A DNA stretch of 64,000 bases, from positions 558,001 to 622,000 of the forward strand of contig NZ_CABPSB010000001.1 in assembly GCF_902459655.1 (NCBI RefSeq). Direction: 5' to 3'. Position numbers and translations under genes: made by a program. Source of the DNA: Pandoraea anhela (GTDB lineage: Bacteria; Pseudomonadota; Gammaproteobacteria; Burkholderiales; Burkholderiaceae). The notes beneath the pieces were generated by a model, which saw nothing but the letters and a program-made list of their open reading frames with translations, was not told the DNA's origin and ran no database searches. Positions within the stretch are counted from its first letter, which is position 1; each line of letters starts with the position of its first letter. Positions 17,441-26,726 of this stretch are shown here, piece by piece.

Positions 17441-19981
17441 ATGTCCTTGAAGCATTGTTTGCCGCCTCGTGCGCCGTCGCATCACGCGCACCGCAAGTCC
17501 CCCGTCATTCCCCACCTGGCGCAGTCGCCCCACGCCGCCTCGCCTTTCCCTCTCGGTCCCGATCGGCCCGGTCGCGCCAGCCGCCACGGGCGCCAGCGAG
17601 GATTCGGCACGATTGCGGTCGTCTTTGCCACGCTGGCAGGGTTGGCGGTCGTCGCGGCGCTGATCGTCGGCTATGCGCTGATCGTCATGCGCCCGAACCT
17701 GCCGCCGCTCGACGTCATCACCGACTACCGTCCCAAGGTGCCGCTGCGGGTCTATACCGCCGATAACGTGCTGATCGGCGAATTCGGCGAAGAGCGCCGC
17801 AGTCTGGTGACCATCGACCAGATTCCGGACGTCATGAAGAAGGCGGTCCTCGCCATCGAAGACTATCGCTTCTACGATCACGGCGGCGTCGACTTCATCG
17901 GGATTCTGCGCGCCGGCGTCTCCGACGTGCTGCACGGTGGCGCAGCACAGGGCGCCAGCACGATCACCATGCAGGTCGCCCGCAACTTCTTCCTCTCGCG
18001 CGAGAAGACGGCTACCCGCAAGATTTACGAAATGCTGCTGGCGTACAAGATCGAGTCCGCGCTGTCGAAGGACAAGATTCTCGAGCTGTACATGAACCAG
18101 ATCTATCTGGGCCAACGCGCCTACGGCTTCGCCAGCGCGGCGCGCATCTACTTCGGCAAGGACCTCAAGGACATCACGCTCGGCGAGGCGGCCATGCTCG
18201 CCGGCCTGCCCAAAGCACCGTCCGCCTACAACCCGATCGTCAATCCGAAGCGCGCGAAGATTCGTCAGGAATACATCCTCAAGCGCATGCTCGATCTGGG
18301 CTACATCTCGCGCAATCAATACGAAGACGCGCTGCATGAGCCGATTCGCACGCGCACGTCCGGCAACGAGTACAACGTGCACGCCGAATATGTCGCCGAA
18401 ATGGTGCGTCAGGCGGTGTACGACGAATACAAGGACGACGCCTACACACGCGGCCTGACCGTCATCACGACCCTCGACTCCAAGAAGCAGCAAGCGGCTT
18501 ATGAAGCGGTGCGTGCCGGCGTGCTCGATTACGAGCGCCGCCACGCCTATCGCGGCCCCGAGGGTTTTGTCGAACTGCCTGCGGCGATGCCCGATCGTCA
18601 GCAACTGATCGAAGACACGCTGCTGGAACATCCGGAAAACGGCGATCTGGTCGCTGCTGTGGTCGTGGCGGCGAGCGCGTCGCAAGTCACCGCCGTGCCG
18701 CTGTCGGGCGATGCGGCCGTCATCAACGGCGACGGCATCGGCTTCGCCGCCGCCGCGTTGTCGCCCAGGGCGAGCGAGAAGGTGCGTATCCGCCCCGGGT
18801 CGATCATCCGCGTGATGAAGGACGCACGTGGCAAGTGGCGCATCTCGCAGTTGCCCGAAGTGCAAGGCTCGCTCGTCTCGCTGTCGCCGGACGACGGCGC
18901 TATCCGAGCCCTCATCGGCGGGTTCGACTTCAACCAGAGCAAGTTCAATCGTGCGACGCAGGCATGGCGTCAGCCGGGTTCGACCTTCAAACCGGTGGTC
19001 TACTCGGCAGCCATCGAGAAAGGCGTGAGCCCGGCGACGATGGTGATGGACGGGCCGCTGAATCTGCCGCCCGCACAGACCGGTGGTCAGGCGTGGGATC
19101 CGCATGACGACGACGCCTTCAGCGGTCCGATGACGGTGCGTGAAGGCTTGCAACGCTCGAAGAATCTGGTGGCGATTCGCCTGCTGCAATTCGCCGGCAC
19201 ACAGTACACGCAGGACTACGCTACGCGTTTCGGTTTCGATGCCGATAAGGTACCGCCGTATCTGCCGATGGCGCTGGGTGCAGGGCAGACCACGCCGCTG
19301 CAACTGGCCGGCGCGTACGCCGTGTTTGCGAATGGCGGCTATCGTGTCGCGCCGTATCTCATCAGCGAGATTCGCGATGCGCGCGGCAACGTGCTCAACA
19401 AGGCCACGCCGGTCGTTGCGGGCGTCAATGCCGCCCGCGCCATCTCCGCACCGAATGCGTACATCATGAACAGCCTGCTGCAATCGGTGGCGCAACGCGG
19501 GACCGGTTCGGGCACGAACGTGCTCAAGCGCACCGACATCGGCGGCAAGACCGGCACGACGAACGACGCCGTCGATGGCTGGTTCGCCGGATATCAGCGC
19601 ACGCTCGTCGCCGTGGCATGGCTCGGCTTCGATCAGCCCAAAACGCTGGGCAGCCGCGAGTTCGGCGCGCAACTGGCGCTGCCCGTCTGGCTCAAGTACA
19701 TGGGCGTGGCGCTCAACGGCGTGCCGCAACAGCAAATGCCGATGCCCGAGGGCGTGAGCGTCGTGAATGGCGAACTGTACGAATCCGACAAACTGCCGGG
19801 CAACGGCTTCGTCGCGAGCATCGGTATCGACGATAACGGCGGCGGCTTCTCGCTGCCGTTCTTCGGTAACAATTCGCCGTCGTCGGCGTCACCGCCGCCC
19901 GCCGCAGGTCAGCCGCCCTCGCCCGGCGGCGCCGATGCCAGCGAGAAAGCGCGTATTCTCGATATGTTCAAGCATCCCTGA
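17441..19981 (+). CDS. mrcA: Penicillin-binding protein 1A, bifunctional peptidoglycan synthase
   Basis: The 846-residue class A PBP polymerises glycan strands and crosslinks peptides in the periplasm. A cytoplasmic basic tail precedes one membrane anchor (about 50-75). The GT51 domain shows EDYRFYDHGG near residue 140, QGASTITMQ, RKIYE and KDKILELYMN. An OB-like insert follows, then the transpeptidase domain with STFK (Ser about 513), SKN (about 572) and KTGTT (about 702). ATG 17441 was preferred to a TTG two codons upstream. A Pro/Ser-rich tail ends the protein. A strong terminator follows. The gene stands alone, without pilM or aroK nearby. Confidence 0.95.
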   Translation: MSLKHCLPPRAPSHHAHRKSPVIPHLAQSPHAASPFPLGPDRPGRASRHGRQRGFGTIAVVFATLAGLAVVAALIVGYALIVMRPNLPPLDVITDYRPKVPLRVYTADNVLIGEFGEERRSLVTIDQIPDVMKKAVLAIEDYRFYDHGGVDFIGILRAGVSDVLHGGAAQGASTITMQVARNFFLSREKTATRKIYEMLLAYKIESALSKDKILELYMNQIYLGQRAYGFASAARIYFGKDLKDITLGEAAMLAGLPKAPSAYNPIVNPKRAKIRQEYILKRMLDLGYISRNQYEDALHEPIRTRTSGNEYNVHAEYVAEMVRQAVYDEYKDDAYTRGLTVITTLDSKKQQAAYEAVRAGVLDYERRHAYRGPEGFVELPAAMPDRQQLIEDTLLEHPENGDLVAAVVVAASASQVTAVPLSGDAAVINGDGIGFAAAALSPRASEKVRIRPGSIIRVMKDARGKWRISQLPEVQGSLVSLSPDDGAIRALIGGFDFNQSKFNRATQAWRQPGSTFKPVVYSAAIEKGVSPATMVMDGPLNLPPAQTGGQAWDPHDDDAFSGPMTVREGLQRSKNLVAIRLLQFAGTQYTQDYATRFGFDADKVPPYLPMALGAGQTTPLQLAGAYAVFANGGYRVAPYLISEIRDARGNVLNKATPVVAGVNAARAISAPNAYIMNSLLQSVAQRGTGSGTNVLKRTDIGGKTGTTNDAVDGWFAGYQRTLVAVAWLGFDQPKTLGSREFGAQLALPVWLKYMGVALNGVPQQQMPMPEGVSVVNGELYESDKLPGNGFVASIGIDDNGGGFSLPFFGNNSPSSASPPPAAGQPPSPGGADASEKARILDMFKHP

Positions 19982-20036
19982 AGCCCCGGCAGGAGGACAT
20001 CAGCGCCTTCGCCATCCACGCTCGATACGTTTTCGC

Positions 20037-20065
20037 AACGGCCGCCTGTCAGGCGGCCGTTTTTT
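20037..20065 (+). terminator. Intrinsic terminator of mrcA
   Basis: ACGGCCGCCT and AGGCGGCCGT enclose a three-base loop and are followed by six T. It is 56 bases after the mrcA stop. Confidence 0.93.
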
Positions 20066-20185
20066 ACATGCATGCGCGCCTGAGATCGTGCCGAGCGCAA
20101 GAACGTACAAGCGTCCAGGGGACGCAAACCGCTATCCTGCGGATTCGACGTATTCCCACTGCGCCCAACTCAGGAACGTTTCACC

Positions 20186-20998
20186 ATGCCGGTTCTGTCC
20201 CGCGCGGCAAGCTTTGCCGCAGGCGCTCGCGATACCGTACCGATGATCGTCGGTGCGGCCCCGTTCGGCCTGATCTTCGGCGCGCTGGTTGCCACGACGC
20301 CGCTTGCGCTGTGGCACGGCCAGCTCATGTCGCTCTCAGTGTTCGCCGGTTCCAGCCAGTTCATCGCTGCCGGGCTGTTTGCAACCGGCGTGGGTTACGT
20401 CGTGCTTTGGGCAACGACGCTGATCGTCAATCTGCGTCACATGCTGTACGCCGCCAACCTGCTGCCGCACGTCAGGCATCTGAACTGGCGTTGGCGCGCC
20501 GTGCTCGGATTCCTGCTGACGGACGAAACCTTTGCCGTCACAAGCAGCCACTTCCACCGGCATCGCGCCGACCCGATGGGGCACTGGTACTTCCTCGGTT
20601 CGGGCCTCTCGATGTATGTGAACTGGCAAGCGTGGACGCTGGCCGGCCTGCTGTTCGGCGCAGCATTCCCGCGTTTGCAAACGTTGGGACTCGACTTCGC
20701 GATGGTGGCGACGTTCATCGCGATCATCGTGCCGCAAATGGCGCGCCTGCCGTGGGCCGTCGCGACGGTGGTAGCGGGCGCAGCGGCGTATCTGTGCCGG
20801 GGGCTGCCTTACAAGCTCGGGTTGCTCGTCGCCGTCGCGCTCGGCATTGCGGCGGGCATGCTGGCGCTGCATGCGCGGCGTCGCGACGGTGCGCGTCCGC
20901 CCCCGGAGTCCGACACCGGCGCACCGAGCGAGCGCGCCGAGGCAAACGAGCGTCCCGATCTGCGGGCAGAGCAAGCGTGCGCAGGTGCCTCGCAATGA
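20186..20998 (+). CDS. azlC: AzlC family permease, large subunit of branched-chain amino acid exporter
   Basis: The 270-residue membrane protein has the AzlC signature PMIVGAAPFGLIFGALV near residue 20 and FAGSSQFIAAGL near residue 55, with about eight predicted helices. With AzlD it forms a two-component exporter; in Bacillus and other bacteria the pair exports branched-chain amino acids or analogues. An AGGA ribosome site precedes ATG 20186. The stop overlaps the azlD start as ATGA, indicating translational coupling. The last 35 residues are polar and variable. Confidence 0.93.
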   Translation: MPVLSRAASFAAGARDTVPMIVGAAPFGLIFGALVATTPLALWHGQLMSLSVFAGSSQFIAAGLFATGVGYVVLWATTLIVNLRHMLYAANLLPHVRHLNWRWRAVLGFLLTDETFAVTSSHFHRHRADPMGHWYFLGSGLSMYVNWQAWTLAGLLFGAAFPRLQTLGLDFAMVATFIAIIVPQMARLPWAVATVVAGAAAYLCRGLPYKLGLLVAVALGIAAGMLALHARRRDGARPPPESDTGAPSERAEANERPDLRAEQACAGASQ

Positions 20999-21318
20999 AC
21001 TATGTACTGGCCATTCTCGGCATGGCGGCAGTGACCTTCGCGGTCAAAGCCAGCATCTTCGTGCTTGGCGATCGCGTGCGCTTTCCCGAGTGGTTGCGTG
21101 AGGCGCTGTCGTTCGTTCCGGTCACGGTGCTCACGGCAATCATCGTGCCGATGACCCTGGCGCCCCATGGCAACGGACTCGAATTGACGTGGCGCAATCC
21201 ACAACTCGTGGCAGCCCTCGTCGCGATCGCGGTGTGTGCCGCAACGCGCCACCCGTTGCTGACGATCGGTGCCGGACTGGCGGTGTTCTTCGGCTGGCAA
21301 CTGGGCGTGCTCGGATAA
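20995..21318 (+). CDS. azlD: AzlD family small subunit of branched-chain amino acid exporter
   Basis: The 107-residue protein has four hydrophobic helices and the family pattern LREALSFVPVTVLTAIIVP. It starts inside the azlC stop (ATGA overlap) and ends just before a bidirectional terminator, so azlCD is a two-gene operon. The partner is AzlC; the small subunit is needed for export in characterised systems. Confidence 0.92.
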   Translation: MNYVLAILGMAAVTFAVKASIFVLGDRVRFPEWLREALSFVPVTVLTAIIVPMTLAPHGNGLELTWRNPQLVAALVAIAVCAATRHPLLTIGAGLAVFFGWQLGVLG

Positions 21319-21320
21319 GA

Positions 21321-21345
21321 AAAAAGCGCCTCGCGAGCGCTTTTT
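21321..21345. terminator. Bidirectional intrinsic terminator between azlD and gshA
   Basis: AAAAAGCGC and GCGCTTTTT flank a seven-base loop, giving U-runs in both directions between two convergent genes. Confidence 0.9.
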
Positions 21346-21420
21346 CCATTCCCTGATGTCGAGCTTCGTGGATACCGTGGACGCCTCGTCAGGCGCGATC
21401 GACGCTCGACGCCATGTCCG

Positions 21421-23100
21421 TCAGACGCTCACCGTGCCGAGCGTTCCTGCACGATAGGCGGCCACGAAGGCATCGAAGTCACCGACTTGCGTGCGTTCGA
21501 GTTCAGCCTGCGCGTCGAGCGACTTGCGGGCGAGCGTCTCGAAATGATCGACGACGGCCGCATCGAGCGGCATATCGCGCAGCGTCTGTGCATGACGCCG
21601 GCTCTGATCCAGCGCAAATGCCTGAAACGCACCGCCCTTCGTGCCGCGCAGCGGTTCGAGCGCGGCCATCACGCGTGCGGACGGCGTGAGCGACACATCC
21701 TGCACCTTGGCGCGTTGCAGCGCCATCGAATGCGCATAATGAGCGCCGCCGCGTTGCGCGTCGAACGCAGCGGCCGTGCGGTCGATGCGATCGAGCAATG
21801 CTTCGGCCCAGTCGAACAACGTGATGGCCTCGCCGCCACGATGCAGCACCAGTCCCGGCTTGCGACCTTCTTTCACGACATGCGCGAAGTTATCGCGATT
21901 TTCCACGTTCTCGGCGTTCGAGCATGACGGGCTGTGCTCCAGCGCGCAGAACAACAGGAAAGCATCGATGAAGCGCGCCGTGTCGACGTCGATACCGACC
22001 GGCTGGAACGGATCGATGTCGATACAGCGCACTTCGACGTACTGCACACCGCGACGCGCCAGCGCCTGCACCGGGCGCTCGCCGCTGTACGTCACGCGCT
22101 TCGGACGGATCGTCGCGTAGAACTCGTTTTCGATTTGCAGCAGATTCGTCGAGAGCTGAATCCACTCGCCGTCACGCTTCGTCCCGAGCGCCTCGTAGGC
22201 CGGATGCGGCTGGCTGACGGCTTGCGTAAGGGCGTCGATATAGCTCGGTAGGCAGTCGTAGCACGGCGAGACTTCCGACTGCGCGCTGTTCTGGTACCCC
22301 AGATCGCTCATGCGCAGGCTGGTCGCATAAGGCAGGCCGAGCGTGCCTTCGTCGTAGGTATCGAGGCCGTGATCGCGCCCGCGCAGAAACTCGGCGTGCA
22401 GCACCGGCGACGCGCCGAACAGATACATCAGCAGCCAGCTGTAACGGCGGAAATTGCGAATGAGCGCGACATAACGCGCGGACTGATAGTCGCGCGCGGA
22501 TTCTTTCGACCCTTCGGCCTCACGCAGCAATTCCCACACCGGTTCGGCCAGCGAGAAGTTGTAGTGAATGCCGGCGATGCATTGCATCGGCTTGCCGTAG
22601 CGCAGCGCCAGACCGCGACGATAGACATGCTTGAGCATGCCGATGTGCGACGTGCCGTAATCGGCGATCGGGATCACCGCTTCCGGCGGCAACGCGGGCG
22701 GCATCGAATCGCTCCACAGCAGTTCCGCGCCGAGCTTGCGGTAAGCGAACTGGTGAATTTCGTCCAGACGGGCGATGACGTCGGCGGCGTCGCGTTGCGG
22801 CGGCGTGATGAATTCGAGCAGGGCTTCCGAGTAATCGGTGGTGATTTCGTCGTTGGTCAGAGCGGAGCCGAGCGCACGCGGGTGCGGCGTCAGGGCGAGT
22901 GCACCATTATCTTCGACGCGCAGCGTTTCACGTTCGATGCCCGACAGCCCCTGACCGAGCAGATCCCGGTGCGCGGGCTGCATGAGGCGCGCCAGACGCT
23001 GGTCGAGCAACGCGTGAGCGTCGGTTTGGCCGGCGTGAGCGGTGGGTTCGTTTTGACGATTCTGGCCATTCTGGCGATTCTGGCGATTCTGGTTTTCCAA
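21421..23100 (-). CDS. gshA: Glutamate-cysteine ligase
   Basis: The enzyme joins glutamate and cysteine in the first step of glutathione synthesis. The proteobacterial GshA signatures are visible: [52 protein letters not shown] split over the core, and [12 protein letters not shown]. The core begins near LLDQRLARL. The N-terminus is uncertain: I chose TTG 23100 because AGGGA lies about eight bases upstream; in-frame ATG codons at 23136 and 23154 and a GTG at 23172 lack ribosome sites. The predicted N-terminus contains a 9-bp repeat translated as RQN units, absent from the enzyme fold. No gshB is adjacent. Confidence 0.92.
   Translation of the reverse strand: MENQNRQNRQNGQNRQNEPTAHAGQTDAHALLDQRLARLMQPAHRDLLGQGLSGIERETLRVEDNGALALTPHPRALGSALTNDEITTDYSEALLEFITPPQRDAADVIARLDEIHQFAYRKLGAELLWSDSMPPALPPEAVIPIADYGTSHIGMLKHVYRRGLALRYGKPMQCIAGIHYNFSLAEPVWELLREAEGSKESARDYQSARYVALIRNFRRYSWLLMYLFGASPVLHAEFLRGRDHGLDTYDEGTLGLPYATSLRMSDLGYQNSAQSEVSPCYDCLPSYIDALTQAVSQPHPAYEALGTKRDGEWIQLSTNLLQIENEFYATIRPKRVTYSGERPVQALARRGVQYVEVRCIDIDPFQPVGIDVDTARFIDAFLLFCALEHSPSCSNAENVENRDNFAHVVKEGRKPGLVLHRGGEAITLFDWAEALLDRIDRTAAAFDAQRGGAHYAHSMALQRAKVQDVSLTPSARVMAALEPLRGTKGGAFQAFALDQSRRHAQTLRDMPLDAAVVDHFETLARKSLDAQAELERTQVGDFDAFVAAYRAGTLGTVSV
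23057..23092. repeat. 9-bp tandem repeat at the 5' end of gshA
   Basis: Four consecutive 9-base units of the form C(G/C)ATTCTGG, one with a single change, encode Q-N-R/G triplets on the minus strand. Confidence 0.9.
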
Positions 23101-23602
23101 CTTCCATCCCTCTGGACAAGCGCAGTGCTTTGGCATGGCTATCGCCGGCGACATCCGCCATGACGGTGTCACGATCGGTGTGGGCTTCGACGGCGAACGG
23201 CATACGGAGGTCTACGGGGTGCCGACGGCAACGGCACGACCGCCGGAATCTGGACTCCGGAGGACACGCACGATGCGCGGCACGGCGCGAATTTGGCCTG
23301 AGCATAACTGAAAACGCCAAACCGCGTCGGACGCCACCTCGGCCCGGGTTCCGGAACGACGGGTCGATGTCGGGATCCGCGCCGCACGCGGGAGCCCGTC
23401 CCGACATCGGCTTCAACTTCGACCTCAATGCCACGCAACGACATGCAACGACATGCGACGGCATGTGACGAGCAGCGACGACCGGCAACGACGCGTCTTG
23501 ATGAGCGGCGCGCCGACGTCAACGAGAGCCTCAGTATTCGCCTGAGTCGCCCTGCGCGAAAGCCGCATTGGCGGCGTATCGACGCTCACCGATACTGGCG
23601 TC
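23101..23602. other. Intergenic region between gshA and the TauE/SafE gene
   Basis: This divergent region carries both promoters, which I cannot place precisely. It contains a degenerate 10-bp repeat near 23431-23490. No convincing gene is seen; ORFs here overlap in several frames without ribosome sites. Confidence 0.5.
23431..23490. repeat. Degenerate 10-bp tandem repeat
   Basis: Six consecutive 10-base units each end in ACG (for example ACATGCAACG followed by ACATGCGACG). The inner units match best; the outer ones are diverged. Confidence 0.65.
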
Positions 23603-24376
23603 ATGATAAATACGCAATCCCTCACCGATCTCATGCCCCTGCTTGCTCTGGGGCTCGTGACCTTCCTGCTGGCCGGTTTCGTCAAAGGCGTGATCGGGCT
23701 GGGACTGCCCACGGTCGCCGTGGGCCTGCTCGGGCTCGCGATGCCGACCGCCGAGGCCGCCGCCCTTCTCATCGTGCCGTCCCTCGTCACCAACATCTGG
23801 CAACTGCTGGCAGGCCCACGCTTCGCTGCACTGGCCAGACGTCTGTGGCCGATGCTGCTCGGCATCTGTATCGGCACCTGGATGGGGGGCGGATGGCTCG
23901 CCAATGGCGGCGATCTGGCGGGCATGGCGTTGGGTGTGGCGCTGCTGGTTTATGCGGCGCTCGGGCTGGCGGCGATACGTTTGCATGTGCCGGCAGCGTG
24001 GTCCCGCTCACGAGTGAGCGCGCTCGGTGGCGGCATCGGTGTGATCACGGGACTGGTGACGGCGGCGACCGGCGTCTTCGTAATCCCCGCCGTGCCCTTC
24101 CTTCAGGCGCTCGAACTGGACAAGGACGACCTCGTGCAGGCGCTGGGCTTGTCGTTCACTGTCTCGACGATCGCGCTGGCGGCAGGGCTGGCGCGCGACG
24201 GCGTCTTCCATGGGCATGCGATCGGCGTCTCGCTGCTGGCGCTGGCCCCGGCGCTGGGCGGGATGTTTCTCGGGCAGTGGGTACGAAACCGCGTGAGTGC
24301 GCCGGTGTTTCGGAACAGCTTCTTCGTGGGCCTCGCCATGCTCGGCGCAGAGTTGGTGATTCAGCACATGCGCTGA
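23603..24376 (+). CDS. TauE/SafE family (TSUP) permease
   Basis: The 257-residue membrane protein has about seven to eight helices and the family hallmark near the N-terminus, AGFVKGVIGLGLPTVAVGLL, with a related glycine-rich helix in the second half (GGGIGVITGLVTAATGVF). TSUP proteins carry sulfite, sulfonates, sulfoacetate or other anions. The substrate is not evident and no sulfur or taurine catabolic genes are adjacent. It is convergent with the acyl-CoA synthetase gene, with no clear terminator between. Confidence 0.9.
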   Translation: MINTQSLTDLMPLLALGLVTFLLAGFVKGVIGLGLPTVAVGLLGLAMPTAEAAALLIVPSLVTNIWQLLAGPRFAALARRLWPMLLGICIGTWMGGGWLANGGDLAGMALGVALLVYAALGLAAIRLHVPAAWSRSRVSALGGGIGVITGLVTAATGVFVIPAVPFLQALELDKDDLVQALGLSFTVSTIALAAGLARDGVFHGHAIGVSLLALAPALGGMFLGQWVRNRVSAPVFRNSFFVGLAMLGAELVIQHMR

Positions 24377-24520
24377 GGTGCCAGGTTCGGGGTCGGGTGC
24401 CGGCCTGCCGGGGGGCGCCACGTTGCGTCGCGCCATGGTACGACCGCCCCGTTGTGCACGCCATATCGCGCCGCGCTGGCCGACGGCGAAGCGAGGCTGT
24501 GCAGGACGGATCGCCTCACG

Positions 24521-26209
24521 TCATTTCAAATCCGCGAAGTCGACGTCCCAGAACTCCCTGTCGCGGCGCAGTTCGAGGCTGCGCCCCTCTTCCGTGCGGC
24601 GCAGTTCCACACGTCGGATCTTGCCGGAGATCGTCTTGGGCAAGTCACAGAATTCGATGCGGCGAATGCGTTTGTACGGCGCGAGTTGATCGCGGCAAAA
24701 ACGCAGAATGTCGAGCGCGAGTTTGTCGTTCGCCTCGAAGCCGGTGCGTAGTGCGACGAAGGCTTTCGGCACGGCCAGCCTCACCGGGTCCGGGCTCGGC
24801 ACGACACCGGCTTCGGCCACCGCCGGGTGTTTGATGATTTCGCTTTCGAGTTCGAAGGGACTGATACGGTAGTCGGACGCCTTGAAGACATCGTCGGCGC
24901 GGCCGACGTAGGTGAAATAGCCACGCTCGTCACGCATGGCGACGTCGCCGGTGTGGTAGTAACCGTCGCGCATGGCGTCGGCAGTCTTGTCCGGATCGTC
25001 CTCATACCCTTGCATGAGACCGGTCGGGCGCGGCGTGAGCACCAGCGCGACCTCGCCCTCGTCGGCTTCGTTGCCATCGGGATCGAGCAGGACAACGCGA
25101 TACCCCGGCATCGGCCGTCCCATCGCGCCGGCCTTGACGGCCTGTCCCGGCGAGTTACCGATCTGGCAGCAGGTTTCCGTCTGCCCGTAGCCGTCCCGAA
25201 TCGTGATGTTCCATGCGCGTCTGACCTGATCGATCACCTCGGGATTGAGCGGCTCGCCCGCACCGATGAGCTCACGAAACTTCACGGCGTGACGGGTCAG
25301 GTCTTCCTGGATCATCATGCGCCAGACGGTCGGCGGCGCACACAGCGTCGTCACGCCGCAGCGCGCCGCCGTCTCAAGGGCGGCGCGGGCGTCGAAGCGC
25401 GAGAAGTTGTAGATGAAGATGGTGGCCCCGGCATTCCACGGCGCGAAGAAGCAACTCCAGGCGTGCTTCGCCCATCCCGGCGAACTGATGTTCCAGTGGA
25501 CGTCGCCGGGCTGCAGGCCGATCCAGTACATCGTAGCGAGATGGCCGACGGGATAGCTCTGGTGCGTGTGGAGCACGAGCTTGGGGCGCGACGTCGTACC
25601 CGACGTGAAGTACAGCAGCAGCGGATCGGTCGCGAGCGTGACGCCCTCGGGGTGGAACTCGTCGGATGCCTCGTAAGCGGGCGAGAGCGGTATCCAGCCA
25701 TCGGGCGGGTGATCGCCCGCGGCAATGCGTCCGTAGTCGCCGGGCAAATTGGCGAACTTGGGCGCGTCTCGCGTCGTGGTGACGACATGACGCACGCGTC
25801 CGCGTTCGAGGCGATCGGCCAGATCGTTTGCAGCAAGCAGTGTGGTCGCGGGAATCATGACGGCGCCGAGCTTCATGCAGGCGAGCATGAGATCCCACAG
25901 TTCCACCTGATTGGGCAGCATGAGCAGCACCCGATCACCCCGGGCGACGCCGCGGTCGCGCAGGAAGTTGGCGACGCGATTGGAGCGTGCCGACATGTCG
26001 GCGAACGACAGCCGCACCTCGCGAGCGTCCTCCTCGACGATCCATAGGGCGGCATTGTCGTTGCCTTTTGCCTGGGGATCGAAGAAATCCAGCGCCCAAT
26101 TGAAGCGGGTAAGGACTGGCCAGCGGAAATCACGGTACGCCACGTCGTAGTGGGCGCGCTGCGCGAGCAGAAGGTCACGCGCGTCGCCGAATCCCTGGGT
26201 GTGCGGCAT
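24521..26209 (-). CDS. Acyl-CoA synthetase, AMP-forming (acetyl/medium-chain type)
   Basis: The 562-residue ligase activates a carboxylic acid through an acyl-adenylate to acyl-CoA. The P-loop-like motif YFTSGTTSRPKLV, the adenylate motif DGYGQTET, the hinge GYYHTGDVAMRD and the C-terminal catalytic lysine in PKTISGKIRR are all present. The start is fixed by GGAGG seven bases before ATG 26209; a longer frame lacks this. Overall style resembles medium-chain or acetyl-CoA synthetase-like enzymes rather than true Acs. No fatty-acid genes flank it, so the substrate is open. Confidence 0.9.
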   Translation of the reverse strand: MPHTQGFGDARDLLLAQRAHYDVAYRDFRWPVLTRFNWALDFFDPQAKGNDNAALWIVEEDAREVRLSFADMSARSNRVANFLRDRGVARGDRVLLMLPNQVELWDLMLACMKLGAVMIPATTLLAANDLADRLERGRVRHVVTTTRDAPKFANLPGDYGRIAAGDHPPDGWIPLSPAYEASDEFHPEGVTLATDPLLLYFTSGTTSRPKLVLHTHQSYPVGHLATMYWIGLQPGDVHWNISSPGWAKHAWSCFFAPWNAGATIFIYNFSRFDARAALETAARCGVTTLCAPPTVWRMMIQEDLTRHAVKFRELIGAGEPLNPEVIDQVRRAWNITIRDGYGQTETCCQIGNSPGQAVKAGAMGRPMPGYRVVLLDPDGNEADEGEVALVLTPRPTGLMQGYEDDPDKTADAMRDGYYHTGDVAMRDERGYFTYVGRADDVFKASDYRISPFELESEIIKHPAVAEAGVVPSPDPVRLAVPKAFVALRTGFEANDKLALDILRFCRDQLAPYKRIRRIEFCDLPKTISGKIRRVELRRTEEGRSLELRRDREFWDVDFADLK

Positions 26210-26215
26210 CGCTTG

Positions 26216-26220
26216 CCTCC
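26216..26220 (-). promoter_or_regulatory. Ribosome binding site deciding the acyl-CoA synthetase start
   Basis: GGAGG on the minus strand lies six bases before ATG 26209 and decides against the longer in-frame start at 26284. Confidence 0.8.
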
Positions 26221-26462
26221 GAGCCTCGATGGGCAATGGACATGGGCAGATTTCCATTATCGTGAGGCCCTTCGAATTCGACATTCGGGATAACCATCAT
26301 GGGGATATCGCGCGGCAAGACGGCACGGATGAAGCGATTGGCGAGCCGGGGACTCGCGAAAAACAGCGACGATTCAATGAGTTGATGCGCACAGCAGCGA
26401 CGCGAACAAAAAAAGATGCGCTTAACGCGCACGTCCCCTATCTTTCTCGCAAAAAGCTCTGC

Positions 26463-26468
26463 TATAAT
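26463..26468 (+). promoter_or_regulatory. -10 element of the tRNA-Pro promoter
   Basis: A perfect TATAAT lies 42 bases before the tRNA. The GC-rich segment just downstream (ATCGCG) resembles a stringent discriminator. No strong -35 hexamer was found at standard spacing. Confidence 0.6.
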
Positions 26469-26509
26469 CGCGTTCTTTCGAGCGATGCTTCTTAACGATG
26501 CATCTCTCA

Positions 26510-26586
<77 letters not shown>

Positions 26587-26592
26587 GAATTG

Positions 26593-26628
26593 AAAAACCC
26601 GCACAGTCTTTGGCTGTGCGGGTTTTTT
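26593..26628 (+). terminator. Terminator of tRNA-Pro
   Basis: CCCGCACAG pairs with CTGTGCGGG, extended by A-T pairs, and is followed by six T. Confidence 0.95.
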
Positions 26629-26675
26629 CGTTATGGCGCAATCGGCCGGGCAAACTCAATCCCTCTGGGCCGGGG

Positions 26676-26698
26676 TAACGCCCGACTTAACGCCCGAC
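26676..26698. repeat. Direct repeat TAACGCCCGAC x2 beside the tRNA
   Basis: Two exact 11-base copies with a 12-base period lie between the tRNA terminator and the accessory gene. They may be a trace of an insertion event, but this is not shown. Confidence 0.7.
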
Positions 26699-26726
26699 AC
26701 TCGCCGAGCAAACTTACCTGGTCCTG

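Noticed and set aside
17159-19735. 858-codon open frame opposite mrcA
   Set aside because: Same effect: it shadows the well-supported penicillin-binding protein gene and resembles no protein.
23431-23490. CRISPR array
   Set aside because: Repeat units are only 10 bases, directly joined without spacers, and no cas genes are seen.
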